Origin: Halomonas chromatireducens
Lineage (GTDB): Bacteria; Pseudomonadota; Gammaproteobacteria; Pseudomonadales; Halomonadaceae
Direction: 5' to 3'
Assembly (NCBI RefSeq): GCF_001545155.1
Contig: NZ_CP014226.1
Coordinates: forward strand, 2,466,749 to 2,528,927
Length of the DNA stretch: 62,179 nt
This document shows, piece by piece, positions 33,667 through 42,869 of the stretch. How positions within the stretch are numbered: position 1 is the first letter of the stretch; each line of letters opens with the position of its first letter. The notes under the pieces were generated by a model that worked only from the letters and a program-made list of their open reading frames with translations, did not search any database and was not told the DNA's origin. The position numbers were made by a program, and so were the translations under genes.

Positions 33667-34422
33667 ATGGCGACTCGAATCACGACCTCCCGCAGAGAGG
33701 ACGGCATCACGCTGGTGAGGATCAGCTGCCCTGAACGACGCAACATCCTGGACGAGGCAAGTTACATCCAACTGATGGATGCGCTGGCTTCGGCCGAGGC
33801 GGACGATGGGGTCAAGGTCCTGATCATCACGGGCAGCGAGAACTGCTTTACCGCCGGCAACGACCTGGCCAACTACAAGGCACTGGCGGAGGCGACTGAG
33901 GTGCCGGCCATCACCTTCCTGCGTCGCCTGCATGCCTTTCCCAAGCCTGCCATTGCCGCTGCAGAGGGTCTCGCCCTGGGGATTGGTTCGTCGATTCTTC
34001 TGCACTGCGATTTCGCCTATGCGGGCAATTCCACGAAGTTCTACCTGCCCTTCATCAACTTTGCCCTGACGCCCCTGGGCGCCACGACACATCTGCTGCC
34101 CAAGCTGGCCGGTAACAAGTTGGCCAGTGAAATGCTCATGCTCGGAAAATCCCTTTCCGCGTCCCGTGCCTGTGACCTGGGCCTGCTGACTGATACCACC
34201 CCCGATGGCAAGGCGCTGGAGCAGGCGATCGACTGTGCCACGCGGCTTGTCGCCAAGCCCTCCGATACGCTGTTGGCCACCAAGGCGCTGCTGCGGGAGA
34301 GCGAAGCCGAAGCAGTGGGCCATGCCTTCGACCGGGAAGAAAGGCAGCTGCTGGAGCGGTGCCGCTCCGCGGAAGCCCAGAGTGCCATTGACGCTTTCTT
34401 TGCCAAGAAAGCGAGCCACTAG
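33667..34422 (+). CDS. Enoyl-CoA hydratase/isomerase family protein
   Basis: The 251-residue crotonase-fold protein has the oxyanion-hole segments ITGSENCFTAGNDLANY and AAAEGLALGIGSSILLHCDF, and the trimer-contact region PFINFALTPLGATTHLLPKL. AGNDL replaces the usual AGxDL/AGADL and no clear pair of catalytic glutamates is seen at the classical positions. Isomerase or other CoA-ester chemistry is therefore as likely as hydration. It starts at ATG 33667 behind CGGAGATAG. It is monocistronic between the amine oxidase and UspA genes. Confidence 0.85.
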   Translation: MATRITTSRREDGITLVRISCPERRNILDEASYIQLMDALASAEADDGVKVLIITGSENCFTAGNDLANYKALAEATEVPAITFLRRLHAFPKPAIAAAEGLALGIGSSILLHCDFAYAGNSTKFYLPFINFALTPLGATTHLLPKLAGNKLASEMLMLGKSLSASRACDLGLLTDTTPDGKALEQAIDCATRLVAKPSDTLLATKALLRESEAEAVGHAFDREERQLLERCRSAEAQSAIDAFFAKKASH

Positions 34423-34506
34423 CGATAAGCGTCTAGCCAGCTGCTCGCAACTCCTTGCTGATCTGCTGTAATGAAGGCAAGACCAGCCGCGATAGAAGGG
34501 GACGAT

Positions 34507-35340
34507 ATGCAGGTACTTCATGTGGCAGTGGACGAGTCCAGGCGCTCATTGCAGGGCATCCACTTGGGCGAGCTGTTACATCGTCAGTGGGGCGGCACCA
34601 TGGCGTTGGTTTCCGTCGTGGCGTCATCCGACCAGGTGGATAAGCGCCGGGCCGCGCTGCATGATGCGCTAGACCGGCAAGAGCTGGGGGCTTATCGGGA
34701 GTCACTCGAGATAGTGACAGGTGATGCCGCCGATGTGCTGGCCGGGCTGGCTTCCGACCCTGGCGAAGGGTTGCTGTGCATGACCTCCCATGGTCGACGC
34801 CCGGCGTCCGAGTTATTGCTTGGCAGCGTTGCGGCAGAAACCGTGCGCCGTGCTGGCGCACTGGTGGTGCTTGGCGGCCCCCGGTTCGATCCTGGCAGGC
34901 ATGGGCGTATCGATACCCTGATGGTCTGCGTCGATGGATCGCGCCCAGCTGAGTCGGTGCTCGAGCCTGCAGTCAATCTGGCCAGGCGACTCGATGCCAG
35001 GCTGCAATTGTTGCATGTGGTAGAGGTCGAGACCGATGCGGCATCAGTACTGCCTGGTGGTACGGGGCATGGCGATATCATGGAGTCGGGGTATGTGCAA
35101 AGCCTGGCGCGCCGGATTCGCGAGGCGGACGGTTTCGAGGTGGAGTGGGAAGTGCTGCATGGGGACAGCCCTGCAGAGGCTATCCACCGTTACCTGACTC
35201 CTTGTACCAATGCCATGGTTGTCATGACGACCCATGGACGCAGTGGTTTTTCACAAGTGGCCACAGGCAGTGTCAGCCGCGAGATATTGCACAAGGCGCA
35301 CTGTCCGGTGGGGATTATGCGCCCGGTAAAAGGGGGGTGA
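34507..35340 (+). CDS. Tandem universal stress protein (two UspA domains)
   Basis: The 277-residue cytoplasmic protein has two UspA folds. The second ends with the ATP-binding pattern THGRSGFSQVATGSVSREIL (G-x2-G-x9-G-S) and the expected HCPVGIMRP tail. The first has a degenerate version (SHGRRPASELLLGSVAAETV) without the first G-x2-G spacing. Two-domain Usp proteins of this kind (UspE-like) respond to starvation and redox stress. The start is ATG 34507 behind AGAAGGGG. Confidence 0.88.
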   Translation: MQVLHVAVDESRRSLQGIHLGELLHRQWGGTMALVSVVASSDQVDKRRAALHDALDRQELGAYRESLEIVTGDAADVLAGLASDPGEGLLCMTSHGRRPASELLLGSVAAETVRRAGALVVLGGPRFDPGRHGRIDTLMVCVDGSRPAESVLEPAVNLARRLDARLQLLHVVEVETDAASVLPGGTGHGDIMESGYVQSLARRIREADGFEVEWEVLHGDSPAEAIHRYLTPCTNAMVVMTTHGRSGFSQVATGSVSREILHKAHCPVGIMRPVKGG

Positions 35341-35514
35341 TGGCACTTCTTCGGGAGTTTTCACTATTTCGGATAGCGCACGCTGCGGCGATTCTCCACC
35401 AGCACAGCAAGAATCACATTGGCTTCCCGCATGGCCTGTGTGGGGAGCTCGCCCTTGCGACGGGCGCAATGGCGCAGCAAAGCCTACTCCATACTGTGGG
35501 TGTTGAAAAAAATT

Positions 35515-35541
35515 TAAAGACCTCTGCAGCCCAGCCGATAA
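35515..35541 (+). promoter_or_regulatory. Sigma-28 (FliA) flagellar promoter
   Basis: TAAA (35515-35518) and GCCGATAA (35534-35541) are separated by exactly 15 bp, a full match to the core FliA consensus. It lies about 105 bp upstream of the diguanylate cyclase start and points towards it. The rest of the 35341-35647 gap holds no gene that I can support. This would place the cyclase in the late flagellar regulon. Confidence 0.8.
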
Positions 35542-35647
35542 ACCTTTATCACCTTTTGCAAACATGATCGCCAGCGGCGGGTGAGGTCTTGCTTTCGTGA
35601 GGCCTGCTTACTCGATGGGTGCGCGACAGCAGGGAGTGCGGGTACCC

Positions 35648-36715
35648 ATGAAGACACCGCAGTGGCTGAGTTGGCGGGGCGCGAGCGATACCGATGCCGG
35701 TTCGGGAGCGGATTCGCGGCGGTTTTGGCTGGCCAACTGCTTCTTGATCATCGTTGCGCTGACTTCGCTGGTCTATACCGTGGTCAACTTTTTCCTGTTC
35801 GAGGCCATCCTGCTGGCGGCCGTCGAATTGGCCTTCTTCGTCATCGTCGTGCTGGCACTGGCCGACATGCGGGTCAACCGTAATATCGAGCGATCGGCCT
35901 GGGTGACGGTGTTGTCCTGTGGCGGCCTCTCGGCGTTCTTCTATTGGTACGTGAAGGCCGATGTCTCGGCGGCGGTATGGACGGTTTTCTTCGCTATCAT
36001 TAATTTCTTCCTGCTCGGCACGCGCAAGGGCTTGCCAGTCTACTTGGTCTTCTTCGCGGTCATCCTCTCGATGACCGTTGCATACCGAGAAGATTGGGCA
36101 GCACTGGCATCGGGAGCCGCACTGACCAATATCCTCGGCGGGATGATGGCTTTCGGTGCCGCGGCCTACTATCAGGAACGGTCCCGGGAAGCCGCCCACG
36201 ATAGGATCGAAGCCCTGGCCAACCAGGACAGCCTGACCGGCATCTCGAACCGCCGCCATTTCTTGCAGCGCTTCGAGCGGGATCGCCAAGCCTTGTGCCT
36301 CCTGGGCGGGCAGTATTCCCTGGTTCTCATCGATATCGACAATTTCAAGTCGGTCAATGACACCCACGGGCATGCCGTGGGGGACCAGGTCATTATTGCT
36401 GTCACCCGACGCATTCTCTCGGCCGTTCGGTCTCAGGATCTGGTAGCCCGGTTGGGTGGAGAGGAGTTCTGCGTCCTGTTCTACGACTGCGGGGGCAGCG
36501 ATGCCTGGCGCCGTGCCGAGGAGCTCCGTCGGGTTGTCGGTGCTGAGCCGGTGGCGGTGGACAGCCAGAGTGTGATGGTGACGATCAGTGCGGGGGTCGC
36601 CGATGGGGATCCTCGGTCCCAGGGGTTCAACGAGATGTTCGCAGATGCGGACAGGCGCCTGTATGCCGCCAAGGCAAGGGGGCGCGATCGGGTGGTGGGG
36701 CAGTTGTCGCCGTGA
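35648..36715 (+). CDS. Membrane diguanylate cyclase (GGDEF)
   Basis: The protein (about 355 residues from ATG 35648; an in-frame ATG at 35615 is possible) has five or six N-terminal membrane helices and no recognisable periplasmic sensor domain. The GGDEF domain follows (about 190-350): DSLTGISNRRHF, LIDIDNFKSVNDTHGHAVGD and the active-site RLGGEEF. An RSQD inhibitory I-site lies five residues before GGEEF. It should make c-di-GMP and be product-inhibited. With a sigma-28 promoter upstream it is probably made with flagellar/chemotaxis genes and may time the motile-to-sessile switch. Confidence 0.9.
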   Translation: MKTPQWLSWRGASDTDAGSGADSRRFWLANCFLIIVALTSLVYTVVNFFLFEAILLAAVELAFFVIVVLALADMRVNRNIERSAWVTVLSCGGLSAFFYWYVKADVSAAVWTVFFAIINFFLLGTRKGLPVYLVFFAVILSMTVAYREDWAALASGAALTNILGGMMAFGAAAYYQERSREAAHDRIEALANQDSLTGISNRRHFLQRFERDRQALCLLGGQYSLVLIDIDNFKSVNDTHGHAVGDQVIIAVTRRILSAVRSQDLVARLGGEEFCVLFYDCGGSDAWRRAEELRRVVGAEPVAVDSQSVMVTISAGVADGDPRSQGFNEMFADADRRLYAAKARGRDRVVGQLSP

Positions 36716-36842
36716 TGTTGTTTCCGACGCCGCTTGCCGTTCGCTCTCGCTGGCAGGATTGCCTATGCTGGGCCTTGGCAGGGGCGGCAAAGGTGACATT
36801 TATCGCCTGACGACCGGGGCCGAGAGCACAGGAAACCAAGCG

Positions 36843-37451
36843 ATGTTTCGAAGCTGGGTCTATGACTCCCTCATCCTCAGGCTCACGGCCCGCTGGTATG
36901 CCGAGGTGCTCAAGCGCCTGCCCGCAGGTGCAGTATTGCTGGATGTCGGGATAGGCACGGCCGGGGCGCTGGCGGCCAACGCCGAGACGGTGAGGTGCAA
37001 GGGGGTGCGCATTACCGGCATTGATATCGATGCCGATTACATCGTCCGAGCAAGGCGCCGGCTCGAGGAGACAGCGCTCGGTGCCCATGCCGAAGTACGT
37101 CTCGAATCTGTCTACGACCACCGCGCCGGCCCCTATGACGCCGTTTATTTCTCGGCCAGCTTCATGCTGTTGCCCGAGCCCGAACGGGCGCTGCGCCACT
37201 GCACGGCATTGCTCAGCCCGGGCGGACGCATCTTCTTCACCCAGACCATCCAGCAGCGGCCCTCGCGCGGGATGGAGTGGTTCAAGCCCATGCTCAAGCG
37301 GCTCACCAGCATCGATTTCGGGCGGGTGACCTATGAAGATGCCTTCAAGGCGCAGCTCGACGCCGCCGGCCTGTCGCTGGAAGAGTTAACGGTGCTGTCG
37401 CGTCACGGCAATCGAGCCTCGTGCCTGGCCGTTGCACGACCACGAAGCTGA
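36843..37451 (+). CDS. Class I SAM-dependent methyltransferase
   Basis: The 202-residue protein has motif I VLLDVGIGTAGALAANAE, an acidic residue after strand 2 (ITGIDIDADYIVRARRRLEE), motif IV-like YDAVYFSASFMLLPEPERAL and LLSPGGRIFFTQTI. These are typical of small-molecule or quinone-type methyltransferases. The substrate is unknown. The start is ATG 36843 after ACAGGAAA. The upstream in-frame extension overlaps the cyclase gene and lacks methyltransferase features. Confidence 0.82.
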   Translation: MFRSWVYDSLILRLTARWYAEVLKRLPAGAVLLDVGIGTAGALAANAETVRCKGVRITGIDIDADYIVRARRRLEETALGAHAEVRLESVYDHRAGPYDAVYFSASFMLLPEPERALRHCTALLSPGGRIFFTQTIQQRPSRGMEWFKPMLKRLTSIDFGRVTYEDAFKAQLDAAGLSLEELTVLSRHGNRASCLAVARPRS

Positions 37452-37705
37452 CTCTTTCGAACCATTCCACGCTGAACGGCAGGATGTCCTGCGGGCTGTG
37501 AAAGGTCCATCACCGCATTGGCTTGCCTCACTCCACGTCCTTGGTGACAGGCTACGGTAGAGCAAACCAATCAAGAAAGCTGTTGCTTGCGTCAGCGGCC
37601 AGGGCCAGTAGCGCCAGGTGCCTTGATACAAAAACGCCGACTGAAGGTTCCGACATCGCGACAGTCGAACGGGGCGGCATCTCCTTGCTCAGAGGGCTGG
37701 AAAGC

Positions 37706-39418
37706 CTAAAAGGCTTCCCATTCCGGCTCCTCTGCTGTCTTTCGCTGCTGACGAGATCGCGGCATGGGATCGCGATCCATTTCTACCTGGTTGGATGAAA
37801 TGAAGCTGCTGGGGATGGCCGGTGCCAAGTTGCCCGTTGTTGAGGAGGATGACTTCTCTCCGATACGAAATGAGCTGACTGCATTTGCCAACAGTTCGGC
37901 TTGGGTCTGCAGTGATGAGGCTGCCGCTGCAGACTGCTCCACCAGTGCAGCATTCTGCTGCGTGACCTGATCCATCTGGCTAACCGCAACGCTGACCTGT
38001 TCGACCGCCTGGGACTGTTCCTCCGAGGCGGCGTTGATGTCGGCCATCAGCTCCGAGACCTGGCGAACGCTGCCCACGACCTGCTCCATGGCTTCGCCGG
38101 CCTGCTTGACCAGGGCGCTGCCGTCCTTGACCAGCTCGCCATCGAGGGTGACCAGCGTCTGGATCTCCTTGGCGGCCGTGGCGCAGCGCTGGGCCAGGTT
38201 GCGTACCTCGCCGGCTACTACGGCGAACCCTCGGCCCTGCTCACCGGCCCTGGCGGCTTCCACCGAGGCATTGAGTGCCAGGATGTTGGTCTGAAAGGCG
38301 ATACCGTCGATCACTGAGATGATGCTGCCGATCTTCTCCGCACTCTCTTCGAGTTCCTGCATCTTACCCATGGCCTGCGCCGTCTTGTCGCCCCCGTTAT
38401 CGGCCAGCAGACGAGCATTGCGCGCAAGCTCGTTGGCCTGGCGGGTGTTGTCGGCGTTCTGCTTCACCGTCGAGGCGACTTGCTCCATGCTGGTGGCCGT
38501 TTCCTGGAGGCTCGCGGCCTGCTCTTCCGTGCGCTGGGAGAGATCGTGATTGCCCGAGGATATCTCGCTGGAGGCGGCATGGATGGCCTGGGCGGAGAAC
38601 TGGATCCGGGCCACCAGCTCGCGCTGCTGGGACTGGGTTTCACTCAGGGACTGTAGGGCGAGGCCGATCTCGTCACGGCGTTCCACCTCAATGCGGTTGT
38701 CGAGGCTGCCGGCGGCAATCGCCTGGAAGTACTCGATCATGCGTCCCAAGGGCCGGGTAATGGCGCGAATCAGGGTCCAGCCGCCCAGGCTGGCTATGAT
38801 CAATGCCAGGACGATCATGGCTGCGGTCAGCAAGCGCATGAAATCGGAGGTCGACTGGGCCGCAGCATACTCGGCACGGGCCACTTCCCCCTGAAGGTCG
38901 ATCAGCTCATGCAGCGTCTGGTTGGCGGCAACGAAAGCGGGGCGTGTCGCCTCGATCATATGGGCAGATGCCTGATCGATCTGGCCGGCCTCATAAAGGG
39001 CGATGGCCGGCTCCACTCCCTGCTGTAAGAAGGCACGGCGCTGATCAGCATAGCGCTCGGCAAGCTCCGCCTCGCGTGGGGTCAGGAAGGTTGCCATGTA
39101 GGTCGTCCAGACCTGCTCCATCGCCGCGATATTGGCGCCCACGGCATCCAGGTAGGGTTGTCGGTTTGTCTGACTGGCTGCCTCGCCGCCGGCATGGTCG
39201 TTGGTCAGGCTGATCTGGTTGAGCTCAATGATGGTGTCCCGCATCAGTTCATCGATGCGGGTCAGCTGTTGCACCGGCACCAGTCGGTCCTCGTAGATGG
39301 TGTCGATGGCGCTGCTCAGTGCGGTCATTCCGCGTATGCCGAGGCTGCCAACGATGGCAATCAGTGCGACCAGCAGGGTTATCAGTACGGTCAGTCGAGC
39401 TTTGATGGTGAGGTTCAT
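37706..39418 (-). CDS. Methyl-accepting chemotaxis protein with CheR-binding tail
   Basis: The 570-residue chemoreceptor has TM1 (about 8-29), a four-helix-bundle-type periplasmic ligand domain (about 30-190), TM2 (about 193-213), HAMP, and a long cytoplasmic signalling coiled coil. The hairpin tip is [20 protein letters not shown] then [15 protein letters not shown]. Methylation helices flank it with Glu/Gln pairs ([18 protein letters not shown]). The C-terminus ends EWEAF, which fits the x-[FWY]-x2-[FWY] pentapeptide that tethers CheR and CheB, as NWETF does in Tar and Tsr. Ligand unknown. The start is ATG 39418 with AGGA upstream. Confidence 0.95.
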   Translation of the reverse strand: MNLTIKARLTVLITLLVALIAIVGSLGIRGMTALSSAIDTIYEDRLVPVQQLTRIDELMRDTIIELNQISLTNDHAGGEAASQTNRQPYLDAVGANIAAMEQVWTTYMATFLTPREAELAERYADQRRAFLQQGVEPAIALYEAGQIDQASAHMIEATRPAFVAANQTLHELIDLQGEVARAEYAAAQSTSDFMRLLTAAMIVLALIIASLGGWTLIRAITRPLGRMIEYFQAIAAGSLDNRIEVERRDEIGLALQSLSETQSQQRELVARIQFSAQAIHAASSEISSGNHDLSQRTEEQAASLQETATSMEQVASTVKQNADNTRQANELARNARLLADNGGDKTAQAMGKMQELEESAEKIGSIISVIDGIAFQTNILALNASVEAARAGEQGRGFAVVAGEVRNLAQRCATAAKEIQTLVTLDGELVKDGSALVKQAGEAMEQVVGSVRQVSELMADINAASEEQSQAVEQVSVAVSQMDQVTQQNAALVEQSAAAASSLQTQAELLANAVSSFRIGEKSSSSTTGNLAPAIPSSFISSNQVEMDRDPMPRSRQQRKTAEEPEWEAF

Positions 39419-39907
39419 CCCCGGATTCCTGGCAGGGTCATTAAGCGGCTAGCAAGCGATGCCAGAGATTGGCTGTGCGCATGCCTTTCATGTCAAGTAT
39501 TATCCTCAAAATAATGACACAAAAACTATGCATTAGGGTAGTGTATTTCGAAAATGTACAGCTATTCTTGAGTATTGTCATTTATTTATATGATATGAAA
39601 GGATTTTATTATAGAGACTCTGTACATAGTGATAGTGGCGTGCATGGGCCGCCTGATCAGATATCAAATATTCTTGATGGCGGCAGTCAGTTTCCAACCG
39701 CCGTTGGCATTGAAATCAGGCAGGGCGCAGGAAAGCTGAGTACTTAGTGCTTGCCCAGCCTGCTTACTGACACTGGTCTGGGAGCAGGCTGGTAGACGGG
39801 TTGGGAGTGAAGCGCTGGGCGGGCGTGTGAAGTCGCAGATTTATCAGAGTGATATCAGGCGTTGCGGAGTGATTCAGTGCGCCCATGACAAGAATACTGT
39901 GAGCTGG
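39419..39907. other. AT-rich intergenic region upstream of the chemoreceptor
   Basis: This 489-bp gap lies between divergently read minus-strand genes. Bases about 39485-39625 are by eye around two-thirds A+T, in sharp contrast to the GC-rich surroundings. No frame in it resembles a known protein. On the minus strand a TTGACA-like element sits near 39490, upstream of the chemoreceptor, but I do not see a consensus sigma-28 site. It could be a promoter region bound by a nucleoid protein or a remnant of transferred DNA. Confidence 0.5.
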
Positions 39908-40294
39908 CTAGGGCGAGTTCTTGTGCTCGTCTTCACGGACCTCGTAGTCGCCTTCCAGCACCTGCTGTTCGCGGTGGGAATCTCCGCCAGTCCCGGTGCG
40001 ATAGTGCGTCTCCCGGTAGTGAAAGCTGGTACCGACATCGCTCGCCTGCTCGGCGCGCATCTGCTCGAGGCGCTTCTTCATGCGATAGCGCATGATGGGC
40101 AGCATGGCCCAGCCGATCAGCAGGAAGAAGAGGCCCAATACCGTGCCGATGATCAGCAGCATGCCGAACAGCAGCCAGGTCAGGATCAGCTTCAGCCCGC
40201 CGAGAGGCCCGCGCGGCGTCTGGCGGGTACGGGCACGCCACTGCTGTGCCGCGTGCCAGGCGGCGTTGCGGCGCGGGTCGTTGGGGTCGGTCAT
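39908..40294 (-). CDS. Small membrane protein of unknown function
   Basis: The 128-residue protein starts at ATG 40294 behind CTGGAGATG. It has a polar N-terminus (DPNDPRRNAAWHAAQQW), one long or two short hydrophobic helices (LILTWLLFGMLLIIGTVLGL, then FFLLIGWAMLPIMRY) and a charged C-terminal tail (RMKKRLEQMRAEQ and further). The tail is rich in His, Arg and Glu and is probably cytoplasmic. No family is recognised. It is separated from azlD by about 150 bp, so an operon link is uncertain. Confidence 0.65.
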   Translation of the reverse strand: MTDPNDPRRNAAWHAAQQWRARTRQTPRGPLGGLKLILTWLLFGMLLIIGTVLGLFFLLIGWAMLPIMRYRMKKRLEQMRAEQASDVGTSFHYRETHYRTGTGGDSHREQQVLEGDYEVREDEHKNSP

Positions 40295-40440
40295 GGACAT
40301 CTCCAGCGAGAGCATGGCGTCACCATTGAGGGGCGACGAGGTGAATGGCTCTCCCTTGGAGGCCACGACTGGGTAAACGTTCCTGGGGTGCGACACGCTA
40401 CCACGGTCGCTTCTGCCAGGGCACTTATCACGCAGATGTG

Positions 40441-40749
40441 CTACAGCATCCGCCATAGGGCGGCGGTGACGATCCCGGCGGTGATCGCCGGCAGGGGCTT
40501 CTGCAGGGCCAGCATGACAAGGAGGGTGGCGACCAGTGCCATTCGGGCCCCCCAGTCGCCGTAAACGGCCATGGGGGTGATCACCGCCACCAGCACGGAG
40601 CCGGCCATGGCATTGATGAAGCGCTCTACCCTGGGGCCGATCGGTACCCGCGACATGATGAAGACGCCGCCGGCGCGGGTCAGGTAGGTGACGAGGGCCA
40701 TGATGACGATGGCGGCGATGGCTCCGGCCAGCGTGGCGGGAAGGGTCAT
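40441..40749 (-). CDS. AzlD family branched-chain amino acid exporter subunit
   Basis: The 102-residue hydrophobic protein has the AzlD pattern: an N-terminal helix ending in ALVTYLTRAGG, then RVERFINAMAGSVLVAVITP, then ARMALVATLLVMLAL. It partners AzlC as the small subunit of LIV-E type branched-chain amino acid exporters. It starts at ATG 40749 and overlaps the azlC stop by 4 nt. Confidence 0.88.
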   Translation of the reverse strand: MTLPATLAGAIAAIVIMALVTYLTRAGGVFIMSRVPIGPRVERFINAMAGSVLVAVITPMAVYGDWGARMALVATLLVMLALQKPLPAITAGIVTAALWRML

Positions 40750-41462
40750 GGTTTCTCTCCCTTGCGCGCCGGCAGCAGGACACCCACGAGCCCGCCTGCC
40801 ACTGCGCCGACGATGACATGGGCGTGATCGGGCAGCCATGTCATGGCCGCCAGTGCGGCCAGTGCCGCGGCGGCCCAGGGCAGCAGTATCGACAGGTCGC
40901 GGCGGCCGCCCACCAGCATGGCAAGCAGGAAGCAGCCCATGATGACGTCCAGGCCGAAGCGTTGCGGCTCCTCGATGCCGCTACCGAACAGCACGCCGAG
41001 CAGGGTGCCGAACAGCCAGGTGACCCACAGTGCGATGCCGCCGCCCACCAGCATGCCGACATTGGTCTTGCCCTTCTGGTAATCGGCGGCGGCCATTGCC
41101 CAGTTGGAGTCGCTCATGACGACCACGCTGGCGTAGCGCTGGGCGGGCGGGAGATGGGCGAGCCAGGGCTGGATGGCGGCGCCCATCAGCAGATGGCGGG
41201 CATTGATGGCAAAGGTGGTGGCGATCAGCGGCAGCAGCGGTATCTCTGGGCCCCACAGCTCCAGGGCGGCAAACTGCGAGGCGCCGGCGAAGACCAGGGC
41301 GCTCATCAGCATCGCCTCGAGACCGGATAGGCCGCGGGAGAGGGCGGCTACGCCGAAGGCCAGGCCGAAGACGACCACGAACAGGCACAAGGGGGCCATG
41401 CGCCGGATGCCGACGATGATGCCGGCCAGGTCGAGCCGGGCAACCTGGGTACTCCGGCTCAT
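40746..41462 (-). CDS. AzlC family branched-chain amino acid exporter
   Basis: The 238-residue membrane protein has family segments [50 protein letters not shown] and [17 protein letters not shown]. About six or seven transmembrane helices are visible. With AzlD it forms an inner-membrane exporter for branched-chain amino acids or analogues. The start is ATG 41462, which overlaps the stop of the LLM oxidoreductase by ATGA; a GTG at 41471 is also in frame. Confidence 0.9.
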   Translation of the reverse strand: MSRSTQVARLDLAGIIVGIRRMAPLCLFVVVFGLAFGVAALSRGLSGLEAMLMSALVFAGASQFAALELWGPEIPLLPLIATTFAINARHLLMGAAIQPWLAHLPPAQRYASVVVMSDSNWAMAAADYQKGKTNVGMLVGGGIALWVTWLFGTLLGVLFGSGIEEPQRFGLDVIMGCFLLAMLVGGRRDLSILLPWAAAALAALAAMTWLPDHAHVIVGAVAGGLVGVLLPARKGEKP

Positions 41463-42466
41463 GCGTGCCACGCCTCGGCGACGATCTCGTAGCTTCTCAG
41501 GCGGTCCTCGGCCCGGAAGACGTCGGTATTGAGCATCAGCTCATCGGCACCGGTCTTTTCGAGGAAACGCTCGAGACCGGCCTTCACCGTCTCGGGGCCG
41601 CCGATGATCGCGGCGCCCAGGAACTGCTCGACCTGGGCTCGCTCCATGGGGGACCAGTCGAGGGCTTCCACCGGTGGCAGCGAGCGCGTGCGCCCACCGC
41701 GCACCAGGTTGAGGAACTTCTGCTGGGCGGTGGTGGCCAGGTATTGGGCTTGCTCATCGCTCTCGGCAGCAATCACCGGCAGGCCGACCATGGCATGGGG
41801 CCTGTCGAGCGTGTCGGAGGGGCGGAAATTGTCCCGATACAGGCGCAGTGCCTCATGCAGGTAGCCCGGGGCGAACTGGGCGGCGAAGGCGAACGGCAGC
41901 CCCTCCCGGGCCGCCAGCTGGGCGCTGTAGCCGCTGGAGCCGAGCAGCCAGAGTGGCACGTGGGTGCCTTGGCCCGGTACCGCTCGGACCCGCTGTCCGG
42001 GCTGGGTTTCGCCGAGAAACCCTTGCAGCTCGGCCAGCCGCTGGGGGAAGTCCTCCACACCGGCGCGGGGGTCGCGCCGCATGGCCTGCATGGTGGCGGC
42101 GTCAGAGCCCGGAGCGCGGCCCAGGCCCAGGTCGATGCGGCCGGGATAGAGCGTTGCTAGGGTGCCGAACTGCTCGGCCACCACCAGCGGCGGGTGGTTG
42201 GGCAGCATGATACCGCCACTGCCGACACGGATATGCGAGGTGGCCCCGGCGATATGGCCGATCAGCACGGCAGTGGCGGCGCTGGCGATGCCGTCGAGGC
42301 TATGGTGCTCGGCCAGCCAGTAGCGGGTAAAGCCGAGGCGTTCGGTCAGCTGTGCCAGGCTCACGCTTTCACGAAAGCTGTCGGCGATGGTGCCGCCCTG
42401 GCGGATGGGTGCCAGATCGAGCACGGAGAGCGGGGTATCGGCGAGTCGGGACATGATCGGGTTCAT
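41459..42466 (-). CDS. LLM class flavin-dependent oxidoreductase
   Basis: The 335-residue protein is a luciferase-like monooxygenase fold enzyme: [60 protein letters not shown] and [20 protein letters not shown]. It resembles the YhbW-like group. It would use reduced flavin to oxidise an unknown substrate. It is first in a transcript with azlC and azlD (ATGA overlap). Two starts are possible, ATG 42466 and ATG 42454; neither has a strong ribosome site. Confidence 0.88.
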   Translation of the reverse strand: MNPIMSRLADTPLSVLDLAPIRQGGTIADSFRESVSLAQLTERLGFTRYWLAEHHSLDGIASAATAVLIGHIAGATSHIRVGSGGIMLPNHPPLVVAEQFGTLATLYPGRIDLGLGRAPGSDAATMQAMRRDPRAGVEDFPQRLAELQGFLGETQPGQRVRAVPGQGTHVPLWLLGSSGYSAQLAAREGLPFAFAAQFAPGYLHEALRLYRDNFRPSDTLDRPHAMVGLPVIAAESDEQAQYLATTAQQKFLNLVRGGRTRSLPPVEALDWSPMERAQVEQFLGAAIIGGPETVKAGLERFLEKTGADELMLNTDVFRAEDRLRSYEIVAEAWHA

Positions 42467-42669
42467 CCGCTAATTGGGTAGCCTGCTGTGTATTGCCACC
42501 AACATCGGGCCTAGCCCGGAAATATGCAATCCCTGCTGTCAGAAAACGCTGGCTGCAGCCTTGAGGAGCCGCCGAAAGAGCCCGCTCTCTCCGCTGTTTG
42601 TTGCAATACAGTAGTCAGGCGACAGCGCAGGCCTTAAGCTCAGCAAAAGGGTGAAACCGGACTTCAGCC

Positions 42670-42846
42670 ATGTCTCTCATCGGATCGAACCGCGGCAACT
42701 CCCGCCGTGGCGCTACCCGTCGACGAAAAACCCCTCGCCAGCGCCGAAGAGGCTTCGATGGCTGGCTCGATCGCGCAGTGGACGTCGCCGTGATCACTGC
42801 CCTGATTGTCGGCGGTGTGGCCCTGATGCTGAACCTGTTGCTGTGA
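42670..42846 (+). CDS. Small basic single-pass membrane protein (58 aa, tentative)
   Basis: ATG 42670 opens a 58-codon frame. The first half is very arginine-rich (RRGATRRRKTPRQRRRGFDG) and the second half is one hydrophobic helix (VDVAVITALIVGGVALMLNLLL). Such positive-inside topology is plausible for a small inner-membrane protein. It ends 23 bp before the extensin-family gene. The ribosome site is weak (AAAAGGGTGAA, more than 15 bp upstream), and no homologue is recognised, so it may be chance. Confidence 0.4.
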   Translation: MSLIGSNRGNSRRGATRRRKTPRQRRRGFDGWLDRAVDVAVITALIVGGVALMLNLLL

Positions 42847-42869
42847 TCTCTGCTGTGATGTGAGGTGGT

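Noticed and set aside
34813..35081. Minus-strand frames opposite the UspA gene
   Set aside because: Antisense shadows of a clear two-domain universal stress protein.
37386..37631. 81-codon minus-strand frame downstream of the chemoreceptor
   Set aside because: It overlaps the methyltransferase gene antisense, and its composition and motifs give no support.
39469..39747. 92-codon frame in the AT-rich gap
   Set aside because: No ribosome site, no recognisable domain, and codon use quite unlike the surrounding genes.
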